64,000 bases of DNA from Odiellus spinosus (GCA_963920705.1 OY987236.1:8418190-8482189), one strand, 5' to 3'. Shown: positions 1 to 9,431, counted from the stretch's first letter. A program made the numbers and translations. The notes: generated by a model from the sequence alone, not told the origin.

Positions 1-92
1 CATTCCCTATCTCTCCCAGGTAATACGGTTATGGAGAAGGGGGGATTAAGCCTACTTTTAAAGGTATAGTAAAATGAAAACCCTTAAGTTAA

Positions 93-162
93 ATTTGTCG
101 TATTTGGCTATTGATGGAATCGATAAAAAAAAATCACTTGTTAGATTGCATTCTCCCTTTAA
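93..162. mobile_element. End fragment of a TTAA-type fold-back element
   Basis: The stretch ends in CATTCTCCCTTTAA, preceded by GAATCGAT, an A-run and TCACTTGTTAG. The same right-end sequence is found in the fuller copies at 14355-14730 and 16409-16706. Only the terminal ~70 bp survive, so this is a solo end or a truncated copy. Confidence 0.55.
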
Positions 163-163
163 T

Positions 164-201
164 CTTGGATTAATTAATAGGGCGATATTAATTAATCCAA
201 G
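164..201. repeat. Perfect 15-bp-arm hairpin
   Basis: The arms CTTGGATTAATTAAT (164-178) and ATTAATTAATCCAAG (187-201) are perfect reverse complements around an 8-nt loop. It directly abuts the TTAA-type element end at 162, so it may be part of the same insertion. No function can be inferred. Confidence 0.7.
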
Positions 202-1728
202 CTTTAATATCCCTTTTTTCAAACTAAATATAGGTATTTTTTGAGGGAATAGTCGTATATTATTTCAATGTCAGTTCAAAACCCCAACCTACTGGCAAAA
301 AAGGGAATCTTCAAAAGGTTCATATAGCCTAGGTGTCCAGTAGTTTATTGTTCTAGTATAGCCTTAAAAATATTTTAAAAGTAGACAATACGCATTTCAT
401 CCTCACTTTATAGAATGGAGGGAAAATTCGAGAGGTTTGCTTGATGTTTGGATACGAATAATATAAAGGAAGTGCTAGGAATCAGGCTTTACAATTTTCC
501 TTTAGAAAGTCGACAAGCGGCAACGGGGAATAAACACATATTCTCAAAAGGTTGAAATTATCAATAGTCGGCCGGAGATTTAGTTAGTCCTAAAGGACAA
601 GTATCGAGATTTGAGAGCGCTTCAAGTTAGAAACAATGTTTTACGAAGTCAAAGGTGGGGAGTCTTTTGATTCGTCAAAAACATTTCCCGAAGACTTTTA
701 TTTAATAGTAGAATCCATAAAAAAGACTTATACCTCTTCACTACCCCTTTAAAGGTCTGAAATTTGCCCCTTTAAAATGCTCTTTCCTTATGCTCACAGC
801 CTAGCTTTGACTGTACAATTTACTATGGTCAACGTCATCTGCTAAGCTAAAAAAGAAGGCGGCTTTCAAGGGGAATTAAAAATCGCAGATAGTCCCTTTA
901 AAGCTCTCGGTAATCACTTGAATTAATCTGGCCAGGATGACGCGTGTGGGAGAGGCTTGGGGGGGCTAAAATTATAAAATTATAAGTGACAGGAGTCTAA
1001 AAAAAGTGCCATTCACTGCCGTAATCCGGGACCGAGTAGTTTCTGAACTAAAAGTGCTTTTTCACGTTCGACTTTGCCTTTAACAAGGAAATCTTGTCTG
1101 AAATATGAAAAGGGCAATATATGACGGGGTTAATCCCGTTGAAATTTCGCCTCTCTCCTGGTTACATAATCACGTCACTTTACGTGTAAGGCTTGTCGCT
1201 TACTAATTATTGATTAATCAAGCGACGGTACGATGGGAATAAATGCCGTAGATTGGACTAGGCCGACCCATTAATGTTAAGTTTCTCTATCCGAAATTTG
1301 GCGCGGACTCGAAAATGTACTTATATAGTCAGGCTTTTATAGAAATTAATTTTAAATTATCGCGAAATTTACATTTTTGATTGTATATGGTTCCAATTTC
1401 ATCGTCGTGTATTAAGAGAGCAGCTTTTGAAATGACTTTATATCAAATTATCAAACAAGTTGCCCTTTTCACCGGCATATTATTTATTAGTAAAGGGGAG
1501 GAGACACCCAAAAATAGTCCTATTTTTTCAATAAATCATTTACAAACGCCTATATGCAAATTAATAAAATATTTTTCACTAAAGGGGGTAAATGCCGTTC
1601 CCCCAGAGTTCCCAAACACTTGTGAGCGCAAACTGCAGGGTGACCACTGAAAATTTGAAAATCCTTTATAGGAAATATAGGAAATTTCTTTGCGAAATAT
1701 AGGAAAATATAGGAAGAATTTGTTGCCG

Positions 1729-1845
1729 GTTTCATTTGTCACCGGTTTCATTTGTCACCCGTTTCATTTGTCAACCGTTTCATTTGTTGCCGGTTTCATT
1801 TGTCACCCGTTTCATTTGTCGTCCGTTTCATTTGTCACCTCCTGT
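1729..1845 (+). repeat. 16-bp minisatellite array 1
   Basis: About seven units of TTTCATTTGTCACCCG, including GCCG, ACCG, AACCG and GTCCG variants, run up to hairpin 1. Reading frames across it are open only because the 16-bp unit has no stop in any forward frame. Confidence 0.85.
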
Positions 1846-1928
1846 CAGGGGTGTAGCTATCCATGGGCCTGACCATCTTGTTAGCACCTGCTAACAAGGT
1901 GGTCAAGCGCATGTTAGCTACACCCCTG
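1846..1928 (+). repeat. Hairpin spacer 1
   Basis: The 83-nt inverted repeat has an outer stem of CAGGGGTGTAGCTA with TAGCTACACCCCTG and an inner stem of GACCATCTTGTTAGCA with TGCTAACAAGGTGGTC. It is followed by two isolated 16-mer-like units, a second copy of only the left half of the hairpin (about 1977-2025) and an AT-rich stretch to 2080. The same module recurs eight more times. Confidence 0.85.
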
Positions 1929-2080
1929 CCATTACTTTTCATTTGTCGCACCACTTTTCATTTGTCACCTCCTGTCAGGGGTGTAGCTATCATGGGCTTG
2001 ACCATCTTGTTAGCCCCTTAAATTCTGTCTCATCTCTTGACTATGTATTTTTTACTATAGTTTAATAATTAATATAATAT

Positions 2081-2468
2081 TTTCACTTGTCACCCGTTTC
2101 ATTTGTCACCCGATTCATTTGTCACCCGATTCATTTGTCACGCGTTTCATTTGTCACCCGATTCAATTGTCACCCGATTCAATTGTCACCCGTTTCATTT
2201 GTCACCCGTTTCATTTGTCACCCGTTTCCTTTGTCACCCGTTTCCTTTGTCACCCGTTTCCTTTGTCACCCGTTTCATTTGTCACCCGTTTCATTTGACA
2301 CCCGTTTCATTTGACAGCCGTTTCATTCGTCATCCTTTTCATTCGTCACCCGTTTCATTTGTCACCCGTTTCATTTGTCACCCGTTTCATTTGTCACCCG
2401 TTTCATTTGTCGCCCTTTTCATTTGTCGCCCGTTTCATTTGTCGTCCGTTTCATTTGTCACCTCCTGT
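2081..2468 (+). repeat. 16-bp minisatellite array 2
   Basis: About 24 units. It begins with CCCGATTC and CAATTG variants, then TTTCCTTTG variants, canonical units, GACACCCG and GTCATCCT units, and GTCGCCC and GTCGTCC units just before the hairpin. This order is broadly shared by the later arrays. Confidence 0.85.
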
Positions 2469-2551
2469 CAGGGGTGTAGCTATCTATGGGCCTGACCATC
2501 TTGTTAGCACCTGCTAACAAGGTGGTCAAGCGCATGTTAGCTACACCCCTG
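2469..2551 (+). repeat. Hairpin spacer 2
   Basis: This is an 83-nt hairpin with the same stems as spacer 1. It is followed by the half-hairpin (left half only) and the AT-rich spacer, ending at 2703. Confidence 0.85.
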
Positions 2552-2703
2552 CCATTACTTTTCATTTGTCGCACCACTTTTCATTTGTCACCTCCTATCA
2601 GGGGTGTAGCTATCATGGGCTTGACCATCTTGTTAGCCCCTTAAATTCTGTCTCATCTCTTGACTATGTATTTTTTACTATAGTTTAATAATTAATATAA
2701 TAT

Positions 2704-3252
2704 TTTCATTTGTCACCCGTTTCATTTGTCACCCGTTTCATTTGTCACCCGATTCATTTGTCACCCGATTCATTTGTCACGCGTTTCATTTGTCACGCGT
2801 TTCATTTGTCACGCGTTTCATTTGTCACGCGTTTCATTTGTCACGCGTTTCATTTGTCACCCGATTCATTTGTCACGCGTTTCATTTGTCACCCGTTTCA
2901 TTTGTCACCCGTTTCATTTGATACCCGTTTCATTTGTCACCCGTTTCATTTGTCACCCGTTTCATTTGTCACCCGTTTCATTTGTCACCCGTTTCATTTG
3001 TCACCCGTTTCATTTGTCACCCGTTTCATTTGTCACCCGTTTCATTTGTCACCCGTTTCATTTGTCACCCGTTTCATTTGTCACCCGTTTCATTTGTCAC
3101 CCGTTTCGTTCGTCATCCTTTTCATTTGTCACCCGTTTCATTTGTCACCCGTTTCATTTGTCGCCCTTTTTCATTTGTCACCCGTTTCATTTGTCACCCG
3201 TTCCATTTGTTGCCGGTTTCATTTGTCACCCGTTTCATTTGTTACCTCCTGT
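2704..3252 (+). repeat. 16-bp minisatellite array 3
   Basis: About 34 units. A cluster of ACGCGTTTCATTTGTC variants lies at the left (about 2778-2880), then a long run of nearly identical canonical units, then the diverged GTCATCCT and GTCGCCC units before the hairpin. Confidence 0.85.
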
Positions 3253-3335
3253 CAGGGGTGTAGCTATCTATGGGCTTGACCATCTTGTTAGCACCTGCTA
3301 GCAAGGTGGTCAAGCGCATATTAGCTACACCTCTG
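3253..3335 (+). repeat. Hairpin spacer 3
   Basis: An 83-nt hairpin. The inner stem reads GTTAGCACCTGCTAGC and the right outer arm has CACCTCTG, so small changes from spacer 1 have accumulated. The same variant pattern recurs in spacer 8, which suggests these modules share a recent origin. Confidence 0.85.
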
Positions 3336-3488
3336 CCATTACTCGTCATTTGTCGCACCACTTTTCATTTGTCACCTCCTGTCAGGGGTGTAGCTATCAT
3401 GGGCTTGACCATCTTGTTAGCCCCTTAAATTCTGTCTCATCTCTTGACTATGTATTTTTTTACTATGGTTTAATAATTAATATAATAT

Positions 3489-4086
3489 TTTCATTTGTCA
3501 CCCGATTCATTTGTCACGCGTTTCATTTGTCACGCGTTTCATTTGTCACCCGTTTCATTTGTCACCCGTTTCATTTGTCACCCGTTTCATTTGTCACCCG
3601 TTTCATTTGTCACCCGTTTCATTTGTCACCCGTTTCATTTGTCACCCGTTTCATTTGTCACCCGTTTCATTTGTCACCCGTTTCATTTGTCACCCGTTTC
3701 ATTTGTCACCCGTTTCATTTGTCACCCGTTTCATTTGTCACCCGTTTCATTTGACACCCGTTTCATTTGACACCCGTTTCGTTCGTCATCCTTTTCATTT
3801 GTCACCCGTTTCATTTGTCACCCGTTTCATTTGTCGCCCTTTTTCATTTGTCACCCGTTTCATTTGTCACCCGTTTCATTTGTCACCCGTTTCATTTGTC
3901 ACCCGTTTCATTTGTCACCCGTTTCATTTGTCACCCGTTTCATTTGTCACTCGTTTCATTTGACATCCGTTTCGTTCGTCATCCTTTTCATTTGTCACCC
4001 GTTTCATTTGTCACCCGTTTCATTTGTCGCCCTTTTTCATTTGTCACCCGTTTCATTTGTCGTCCGTTTCATTTGTCACCTCCTGC
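3489..4086 (+). repeat. 16-bp minisatellite array 4
   Basis: About 37 units, mostly canonical. The closing segment with GACACCCG, GTTCGTCATCCT and GTCGCCCTTTTTC units occurs twice (about 3750-3850 and 3955-4045), as if a block of ~14 units had been duplicated. Confidence 0.85.
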
Positions 4087-4169
4087 TAGGGGTGTAGCTA
4101 TCCATGGGCCTGACCATCTTGTTAGCACCTGCTAACAAGGTGGTCAAGCGCATGTTAGCTACACCCCTG
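4087..4169 (+). repeat. Hairpin spacer 4
   Basis: An 83-nt hairpin. The outer left arm starts TAGGGGTG instead of CAGGGGTG; otherwise it matches spacer 1. Confidence 0.85.
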
Positions 4170-4321
4170 CCATTACTTTTCATTTGTCGCACCACTTTTC
4201 ATTTGTCACCTCCTGTCAGGGGTGTAGCTATCATGGGCTTGCCCATCTTGTTAGCCCCTTAAATTCTGTCTCATCTCTTGACTATGTATTTTTTACTATA
4301 GTTTAATAATTAATATAATAT

Positions 4322-4851
4322 TTTCATTTGTCACCCGTTTCATTTGTCACCCGATTCATTTGTCACGCGTTTCATTTGTCACGCGTTTCATTTGTCACGC
4401 GTTTCATTTGTCACGCGTTTCATTTGTCACGCGTCATTTGTCACCCGATTCATTTGTCACGCGTTTCATTTGTCACGCGTTTCATTTGTCACCCGTTTCA
4501 TTTGTCACCCGTTTCATTTGTCACCCGTTTCATTTGTCACCCGTTTCATTTGTCACCCGTTTCATTTGTCACCCGTTTCATTTGTCACCCGTTTCATTTG
4601 TCACCCGTTTCATTTGTCACCCGTTTCATTTGTCACCCGTTTCATTTGTCACCCGTTTCATTTGTCACCCGTTTCATTTGTCACCCGTTTCATTTGTCAC
4701 CCGTTTCATTTGTCACCCGTTTCATTTGACACCCGTTTCATTTGACACCCGTTTCATTTGACACCCGTTTCGTTCGTCATCCTTTTCATTTGTCATCCGT
4801 TTCATTTGTCGTCCGTTTCATTTGTCGTCCGTTTCATTTGTCACCTCCTGT
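4322..4851 (+). repeat. 16-bp minisatellite array 5
   Basis: About 33 units. ACGCGTTTC variants are at the left, including one shortened unit near 4430 (ACGCGTCATTTG), then about 17 identical canonical units, then the usual closing variants. Confidence 0.85.
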
Positions 4852-4934
4852 CAGGGGTGTAGCTATCTATGGGCCTGACCATCTTGTTAGCACCTGCTAA
4901 CAAGGTGGTCAAGCGCATGTTAGCTACACCCCTG
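4852..4934 (+). repeat. Hairpin spacer 5
   Basis: An 83-nt hairpin matching spacer 2. The short linker after it lacks a few bases (CGCACTTTTC instead of CGCACCACTTTTC). Confidence 0.85.
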
Positions 4935-5083
4935 CCATTTCTTTTCATTTGTCGCACTTTTCATTTGTCACCTCCTGTCAGGGGTGTAGCTATCATGGGC
5001 TTGACCATCTTGTTAGCCCCTTAAATTCTGTCTCATCTCTTGACTATGTATTTTTTACTATAGTTTAATAATTAATATAATAT

Positions 5084-5576
5084 TTTCATTTGTCACCCGT
5101 TTCATTTGTCACCCGTTTCATTTGTCACCCGTTTCATTTGCCACCCGTTTCATTTGTCACCCGTTTCATTTGTCACCCGTTTCATTTGTCACCCGTTTCA
5201 TTTGTCACCCGTTTCATTTGTCACCCGTTTCATTTGACACCCGTTTCATTTGACACCCGTTTCATTTAACACCCGTTTCATTTAACACCCGTTTCATTTG
5301 ACACCCGTTTCATTTGACACCCGTTTCATTTGACACCCGTTTCATTTGACACCCGTTTCATTTGACACCCGTTTCATTTAACACCCGTTTCATTTGACAC
5401 CCGTTTCATTTGACACCCGTTTCATTTGTCACCCGTTTCATTTGTCACCCGTTTCATTTGTCACCCGTTTCATTTGTCACCCGTTTCATTTGTCACCCGT
5501 TTCGTTCGTCATCCTTTTCATTTGTCACCCGTTTCATTTGTCGCCCTTTTCATTTGTCACCCGTTTCATTTGTCGC
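5084..5576 (+). repeat. 16-bp minisatellite array 6, left part
   Basis: About 30 units with a central run of GACACCCG and AACACCCG variants. The array is interrupted at 5577 by an inserted hAT-like element and resumes at 5939-6017. The last 8 bp (TTTGTCGC) are the duplicated target. Confidence 0.85.
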
Positions 5577-5938
5577 CAGTGGCGTATCTAGAGGGTTTGA
5601 CGCCCGGGGCGGTCGGTGAATTTGCCGCCCCTCGATACATAAAAATAATATAGTTACTTTCATCTTGAGTTGGCAGCGCTAGCGCTATGTTATCGATTTT
5701 CTTTTTTATGTCGACTTATAGAGAGTATATTTTAATTCCAACATTTAAACTATTATTTTTCTTGCTTTTCTGTTTGCAAAAATATTAATAACATCGTCGA
5801 AGTCTATTTCATCAGCAATTTCCAAGGTTGATGAATTTTTACTGAAATTTTGAGTTGTCTCACGAGGAAAATGCCGCCCCCAAAAAAATGCCGCCCGGGG
5901 CGGACCGCCCCCACCTCACCCCCCTAGATACGCCACTG
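5577..5938. mobile_element. hAT-like miniature transposon with 8-bp target duplication
   Basis: The ends are inverted repeats CAGTGGCGTATCTAG at 5577 and CTAGATACGCCACTG ending at 5938. The 8-bp direct repeat TTTGTCGC flanks them exactly (5569-5576, 5939-5946), which is the target-duplication length of hAT transposons. Subterminal GC-rich motifs (CGCCCGGGGCGG, GCCGCCCC) occur at both ends around an AT-rich middle. It has no open reading frame, so it is a non-autonomous element. It inserted after the minisatellite array had formed, since the array unit supplies the target. Confidence 0.9.
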
Positions 5939-6017
5939 TTTGTCGCCCTTTTCATTTGTCGCCCTTTTCATTTGTCACCCGTTTCATTTGTCGTCCGTTT
6001 CATTTGTCACCTCCTGT
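5939..6017 (+). repeat. 16-bp minisatellite array 6, right part
   Basis: This is the remainder of array 6 after the insertion: GTCGCCCTTTTC, canonical and GTCGTCCG units leading to hairpin 6. Confidence 0.8.
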
Positions 6018-6100
6018 CAGGGGTGTAGCTATCCATGGGCCTGACCATCTTGTTAGCACCTGCTAACAAGGTGGTCAAGCGCATGTTAGCTACACCCCTG
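6018..6100 (+). repeat. Hairpin spacer 6
   Basis: An 83-nt hairpin like spacer 1. In the following half-hairpin the CTATCATGGG of other copies reads CTCACATGGG. Confidence 0.85.
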
Positions 6101-6252
6101 CCATTACTTTTCATTTGTCGCACCACTTTTCATTTGTCACCTCCTGTCAGGGGTGTAGCTCACATGGGCTTGACCATCTTGTTAGCCCCTTAAATTCTGT
6201 CTCATCTCTTGACTATGTATTTTTTACTATAGTTTAATAATTAATATAATAT

Positions 6253-6664
6253 TTTCATTTGTCACCCGTTTCATTTGTCACCCGTTTCATTTGTCACCCG
6301 TTTCATTTGACACCCGTTTCATTTGACACCCGTTTCATTTGACACCCGTTTCATTTGACACCCGTTTCATTTGACACCCGTTTCATTTGACACCCGTTTC
6401 ATTTGACACCCGTTTCATTTGACACCCGTTTCATTTGACACCCGTTTCATTTGACACCTGTTTCATTCGTCATCCTTTTCATTTGTCACCCGTTTCATTT
6501 GTCACACGTTTCATTTGTCACCCGTTTCATTTGTCGCCCTTTTCATTTGCCTCCCGTTTCATTCGTCACCCGTTTCATTTGACACCCGTTTCATTCGTCA
6601 TCCTTTTCATTTGTCACTAGTTTCATTTGTCACCCGTTTCATTTGTCGCCCTTTTCATTTGTCC
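6253..6664 (+). repeat. 16-bp minisatellite array 7
   Basis: About 25 units with a run of about ten GACACCCG variants. This array ends differently, in TTTGTCCCATGAAAAAGTGG, which closes block 1 of the composite element. Confidence 0.85.
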
Positions 6665-6847
6665 CATGAAAAAGTGGGACACCACTTAGCATCTTAAATT
6701 GTGATTTTTATTATTTCTTATTGTTGACAAAGTATTTTTTACTATATTTTAAGGTAGGACAGAAGCAGGGTGACCACTGAAAATTTGAAAATCCTATATA
6801 GGAAATATAGGAAATTTCTTTGCGAAATATAGGAAAATATAGGAAGA

Positions 6848-7343
6848 ATTTGTTGCCGGTTTCATTTGTCACCGGTTTCATTTGTCACCCGTTTCATTTG
6901 TCACCCGTTTCATTTGTCACCCGTTTCATTTGTCACCCGTTTCATTTGTCACCCGTTTCATTTGTCACCCGTTTCATTTGTCACCCGTTTCATTTGTCAC
7001 CCGTTTCATTTGTCACCCGTTTCATTTGTCACCCGTTTCATTTGTCACCCGTTTCATTTGTCACCCGTTTCATTTGTCACCCGTTTCAATTGTCACCCGT
7101 TTCAATTGTCACCCGTTTCATTTGTCAACCGTTTCATTTGTCAACCGTTTCATTTGTCAACCGTTTCATTTGTCAACCGTTTCATTTGTCAACCGTTTCA
7201 TTTGTCAACCGTTTCATTTGTCAACCGTTTCATTTGTCAACCGTTTCATTTGTCAACCGTTTCATTTGTCAACCGTTTCATTTGTCAACCGTTTCATTTG
7301 TCACCCGTTTCATTTGTCGTCCGTTTCATTTGTCACCTCCTGT
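6848..7343 (+). repeat. 16-bp minisatellite array 8
   Basis: About 31 units: a run of canonical units, two CAATTG units, then about twelve consecutive GTCAACCG units (7124-7300), a variant seen only once elsewhere (array 1). Clustering of one variant fits local unit amplification. Confidence 0.85.
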
Positions 7344-7399
7344 CAGGGGTGTAGCTAACTGCTAACAAGGTGGTCAAGCGCATGTTAGCTACACCCCTG
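7344..7399 (+). repeat. Hairpin spacer 7 (shortened)
   Basis: A 56-nt version of the hairpin that lacks 27 nt of the inner left arm. The outer stem CAGGGGTGTAGCTA with TAGCTACACCCCTG is intact. Confidence 0.8.
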
Positions 7400-7552
7400 C
7401 CATTACTTTTCATTTGTCGCACCACTTTTCATTTGTCACCTCCTGTCAGGGGTGTAGCTATCATGGGCTTGACCATCTTGTTAGCCCCTTAAATTCTGTC
7501 TCATCTCTTGACTACATGTATTTTTACTATAGTTTAATAATTAATATAATAT

Positions 7553-7732
7553 TTTCATTTGTCACCCGTTTCATTTGTCACCCGATTCATTTGTCACGCG
7601 TTTCATTTGTCACCCGTTTCATTTGTCACCCGTTTCATTTGTCACCCGTTTCATTTGTCACCCGTTTCATTTGTCACCCGTTCCATTTGTTGCCGGTTTC
7701 ATTTGTCACCCGTTTCATTTGTTACCTCCTGT
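7553..7732 (+). repeat. 16-bp minisatellite array 9
   Basis: About 11 units; CCCGATTC and ACGCGTTTC variants at the left, canonical units, then GTTGCCGG variants before hairpin 8. Confidence 0.85.
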
Positions 7733-7815
7733 CAGGGGTGTAGCTATCTATGGGCTTGACCATCTTGTTACCACCTGCTAGCAAGGTGGTCAAGCGCATA
7801 TTAGCTACACCTCTG
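7733..7815 (+). repeat. Hairpin spacer 8
   Basis: An 83-nt hairpin sharing the CTAGC and CACCTCTG variants of spacer 3, so the two modules are probably copies of each other. Confidence 0.85.
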
Positions 7816-7967
7816 CCATTACTCGTCATTTGTCGCACCACTTTTCATTTGTCACCTCCTGTCAGGGGTGTAGCTATCATGGGCTTGACCATCTTGTTAG
7901 CCCCTTAAATTCTGTCTCATCTCTTGACTATGTATTTTTTACTATAGTTTAATAATTAATATAAGAT

Positions 7968-8179
7968 TTTCATTTGTCACCCGTTTCATTTGTCACCCGA
8001 TTCATTTGTCACCCGATTCATTTGTCACCCGATTCATTTGTCACCCGATTCATTTGTCACCCGATTCATTTGTCACGCGTTTCATTTGTCACCCGATTCA
8101 TTTGTCACGCGTTTCATTTGTCACCCGTTTCATTTGTTGCCGGTTTCATTTGTCACCCGTTTCATTTGTTATCTCCTGT
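7968..8179 (+). repeat. 16-bp minisatellite array 10
   Basis: About 13 units, rich in CCCGATTCATTTGTCA variants (about 7995-8070). Confidence 0.85.
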
Positions 8180-8260
8180 CAGGGGTGTAGCTTTTATGGG
8201 CTTGACCATCTTTTTATCACGTGCTAACAAGGTGGTCAAGCCCTTATAGCTACACCCCTG
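8180..8260 (+). repeat. Hairpin spacer 9 (diverged)
   Basis: An 81-nt hairpin, the most diverged copy: the left side reads CTTTTATGGG, and the inner arms no longer pair fully. No half-hairpin or AT-rich spacer follows it. Confidence 0.75.
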
Positions 8261-8267
8261 CCACTGC

Positions 8268-8713
8268 TTTTCATTTGTCGCACCACTTTTCATTTGTCGC
8301 ACCACTTTTCATTTGTCACCCGTTTCATTTGTCACCCGTTTCATTTGTCACCCGTTTCATTTGTCACCCGTTTCATTCGACACCCGTTTCATTCGACACC
8401 CGTTTCATTCGACACCCGTTTCATTCGACACCCGTTTCATTCGACACCCGTTTCATTCGTCACTCGTTTCATTCGTCACCCGTTTCATTCGTCACCCGTT
8501 TCATTCGTCACCCGTTTCATTCGTCACCCGTTTCATTCGTCACCCGTTTCATTCGTCACCCGTTTCATTCGTCACCCGTTTCATTCGTCACCCGTTTCAT
8601 TCGTCACCCTTTTCATTTGACACCCGTTTCATTTGACACCCGTTTCATTCGTCATCCTTTTCATTTGTCACCCGTTTCATTTGTCACCCGTTTCATTTGT
8701 CGCCCGTTTCATT
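8268..8713 (+). repeat. 16-bp minisatellite array 11
   Basis: About 28 units dominated by ATTCGACACCCG and ATTCGTCACCCG variants (8385-8610). It closes with the same TTTGTCCCATGAAAAAGTGG sequence as array 7. Confidence 0.85.
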
Positions 8714-8835
8714 TGTCGCCCTTTTCATTTGTCCCATGAAAAAGTGGGACACCACTTAGCACCTTAAATTGTGATTTTTATTATTTTTAATTGTTGACAA
8801 AGTATTTTCTACTATATTTTAAGGTAGGACTGAAG

Positions 8836-9425
8836 CTATGTTTCCATCTTCCTTTATCATTTGGCTTACAATTTTTACATCTAAAGCGGATTGTGATTTC
8901 TATTAAGTACCATATTATTTCCCCTTATGTGGGACAACAAGCGAATATTTGTTTCATTTGGGCAAGATTATACCCATATTCGTTGTACACGCTTTTATAG
9001 GTAATATACCTATTTGCATTATTATTTACGCATCTATTATTTCAAATGTTTCAACATGACATAATTTAGGAATTAACACTAAAATAAAAAAAATAAAAAG
9101 GTTTTACGGGGAATCGAACTTCGCTCTCCGCAATCAACACGCTAGTGCGTTACCAACTTCGCAACTTTTAATTGATTGACTAAGCGTAATTAGGATTTTA
9201 GTTTCATGACCAGAAAAAGGTATGGAAAATCGCACACACGTGAGCTTAATGAGTTATCAAAAGGGCACTGCAGTTTTGAGCTGACAGTATGATTTATACC
9301 CTTAACTAGAGATTTTGAGTAGAAATATAGGAGATTATAGGAATTGCTATTAAATTATAGGAGAAAATAGGAAAGAGGTGAAAATATAGGAAAAAATAGG
9401 AAATATAGGAAAAGTGGTCACCCTG
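8836..9425. other. Unique right part of the composite element
   Basis: This lies between the second tandem block and the right terminus. It has no minisatellite and no credible coding region. It contains a tRNA-like sequence (minus strand, around 9100-9173). The last ~120 bp are a loose array of ATAGGAAA motifs ending in AGTGGTCACCCTG, the right inverted repeat. The reading frame antisense to it (9350-9664) is a product of these motifs. Confidence 0.55.
9100..9173 (-). pseudogene. tRNA-like sequence, probably pseudo-tRNA or SINE head
   Basis: Read on the minus strand, it has a D-arm-like GCGAAGTTGGTAACGC (GCG pairs with CGC), then CACTAGCGTGTTGATTGCGG in the anticodon-arm position, and a B-box-like AGTTCGATTCCCCG. 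A T-run (TTTTTATTTTTTTT) follows, as at Pol III terminators. The T-stem has two A-C mismatches and no convincing acceptor stem forms, so a functional tRNA is unlikely. The layout fits a decayed tRNA or a tRNA-derived SINE promoter. Confidence 0.4.
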
Positions 9426-9431
9426 AAACTG

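Larger units (their letters stand above)
1..1629. other. Non-coding AT-rich flank, no gene seen
   Basis: I see no coding region, RNA gene or splice-site pattern here apart from a transposon-end fragment and a hairpin listed separately. The short reading frames around 1381-1751 have no recognisable composition, overlap on both strands and run into the repeat that begins at 1636. Confidence 0.6.
1636..6765. repeat. Tandem block 1 of the composite element
   Basis: The block starts with the CAGGGTGACC terminus and TATAGGAAA repeats, continues through six minisatellite/hairpin modules, and ends with a sequence containing CCCATGAAAAAGTGGGACAC and GGTAGGACAGAAG. Block 2 (6766-8835) repeats the same start and the same end (GGTAGGACTGAAG). 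The opening ~100 bp of the two blocks are nearly identical, which points to a recent duplication. Confidence 0.7.
6766..8835. repeat. Tandem block 2 of the composite element
   Basis: This is a shorter copy of block 1, with the same left terminus at 6766 and the same closing sequence (6652-6765 versus about 8705-8835). It has three hairpin modules instead of six and its own variant repeats (runs of GTCAACCG and ATTCGTCACCCG). The junction at 6765/6766 reads GAAG then CAGGGTG. Confidence 0.7.
1636..9425. mobile_element. Composite inverted-repeat element carrying minisatellite arrays
   Basis: The outer ends are perfect 13-bp inverted repeats: CAGGGTGACCACT at 1636 and its complement ending at 9425. 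The direct repeat AAACTG lies immediately outside both ends (1630-1635, 9426-9431), as a target duplication would. Inside each end are short repeats of TATAGGAAA, in the same orientation at both ends. CAGGGTG-type termini with such subterminal repeats recall hAT-like DNA transposons, but 6 bp is shorter than the usual 8-bp hAT duplication, so the superfamily is uncertain. There is no transposase, so it would be non-autonomous. The interior is almost entirely 16-bp minisatellite plus hairpin spacers, in two tandem blocks. An alternative is two independent copies joined by unequal exchange. Confidence 0.6.

Noticed and set aside
1720..8720. CRISPR-like alternation of repeats and spacers
   Set aside because: The 16-mers are head-to-tail with no unique spacers, the hairpin modules are repeated themselves, and the DNA is eukaryotic.
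1690..8739. Many reading frames of 60-191 codons with HLSPVSFVTRFICHPF-type repeats
   Set aside because: They are translations of the 16-bp minisatellite in all three frames; no start context, no non-repeat domain and no splice pattern supports a gene.
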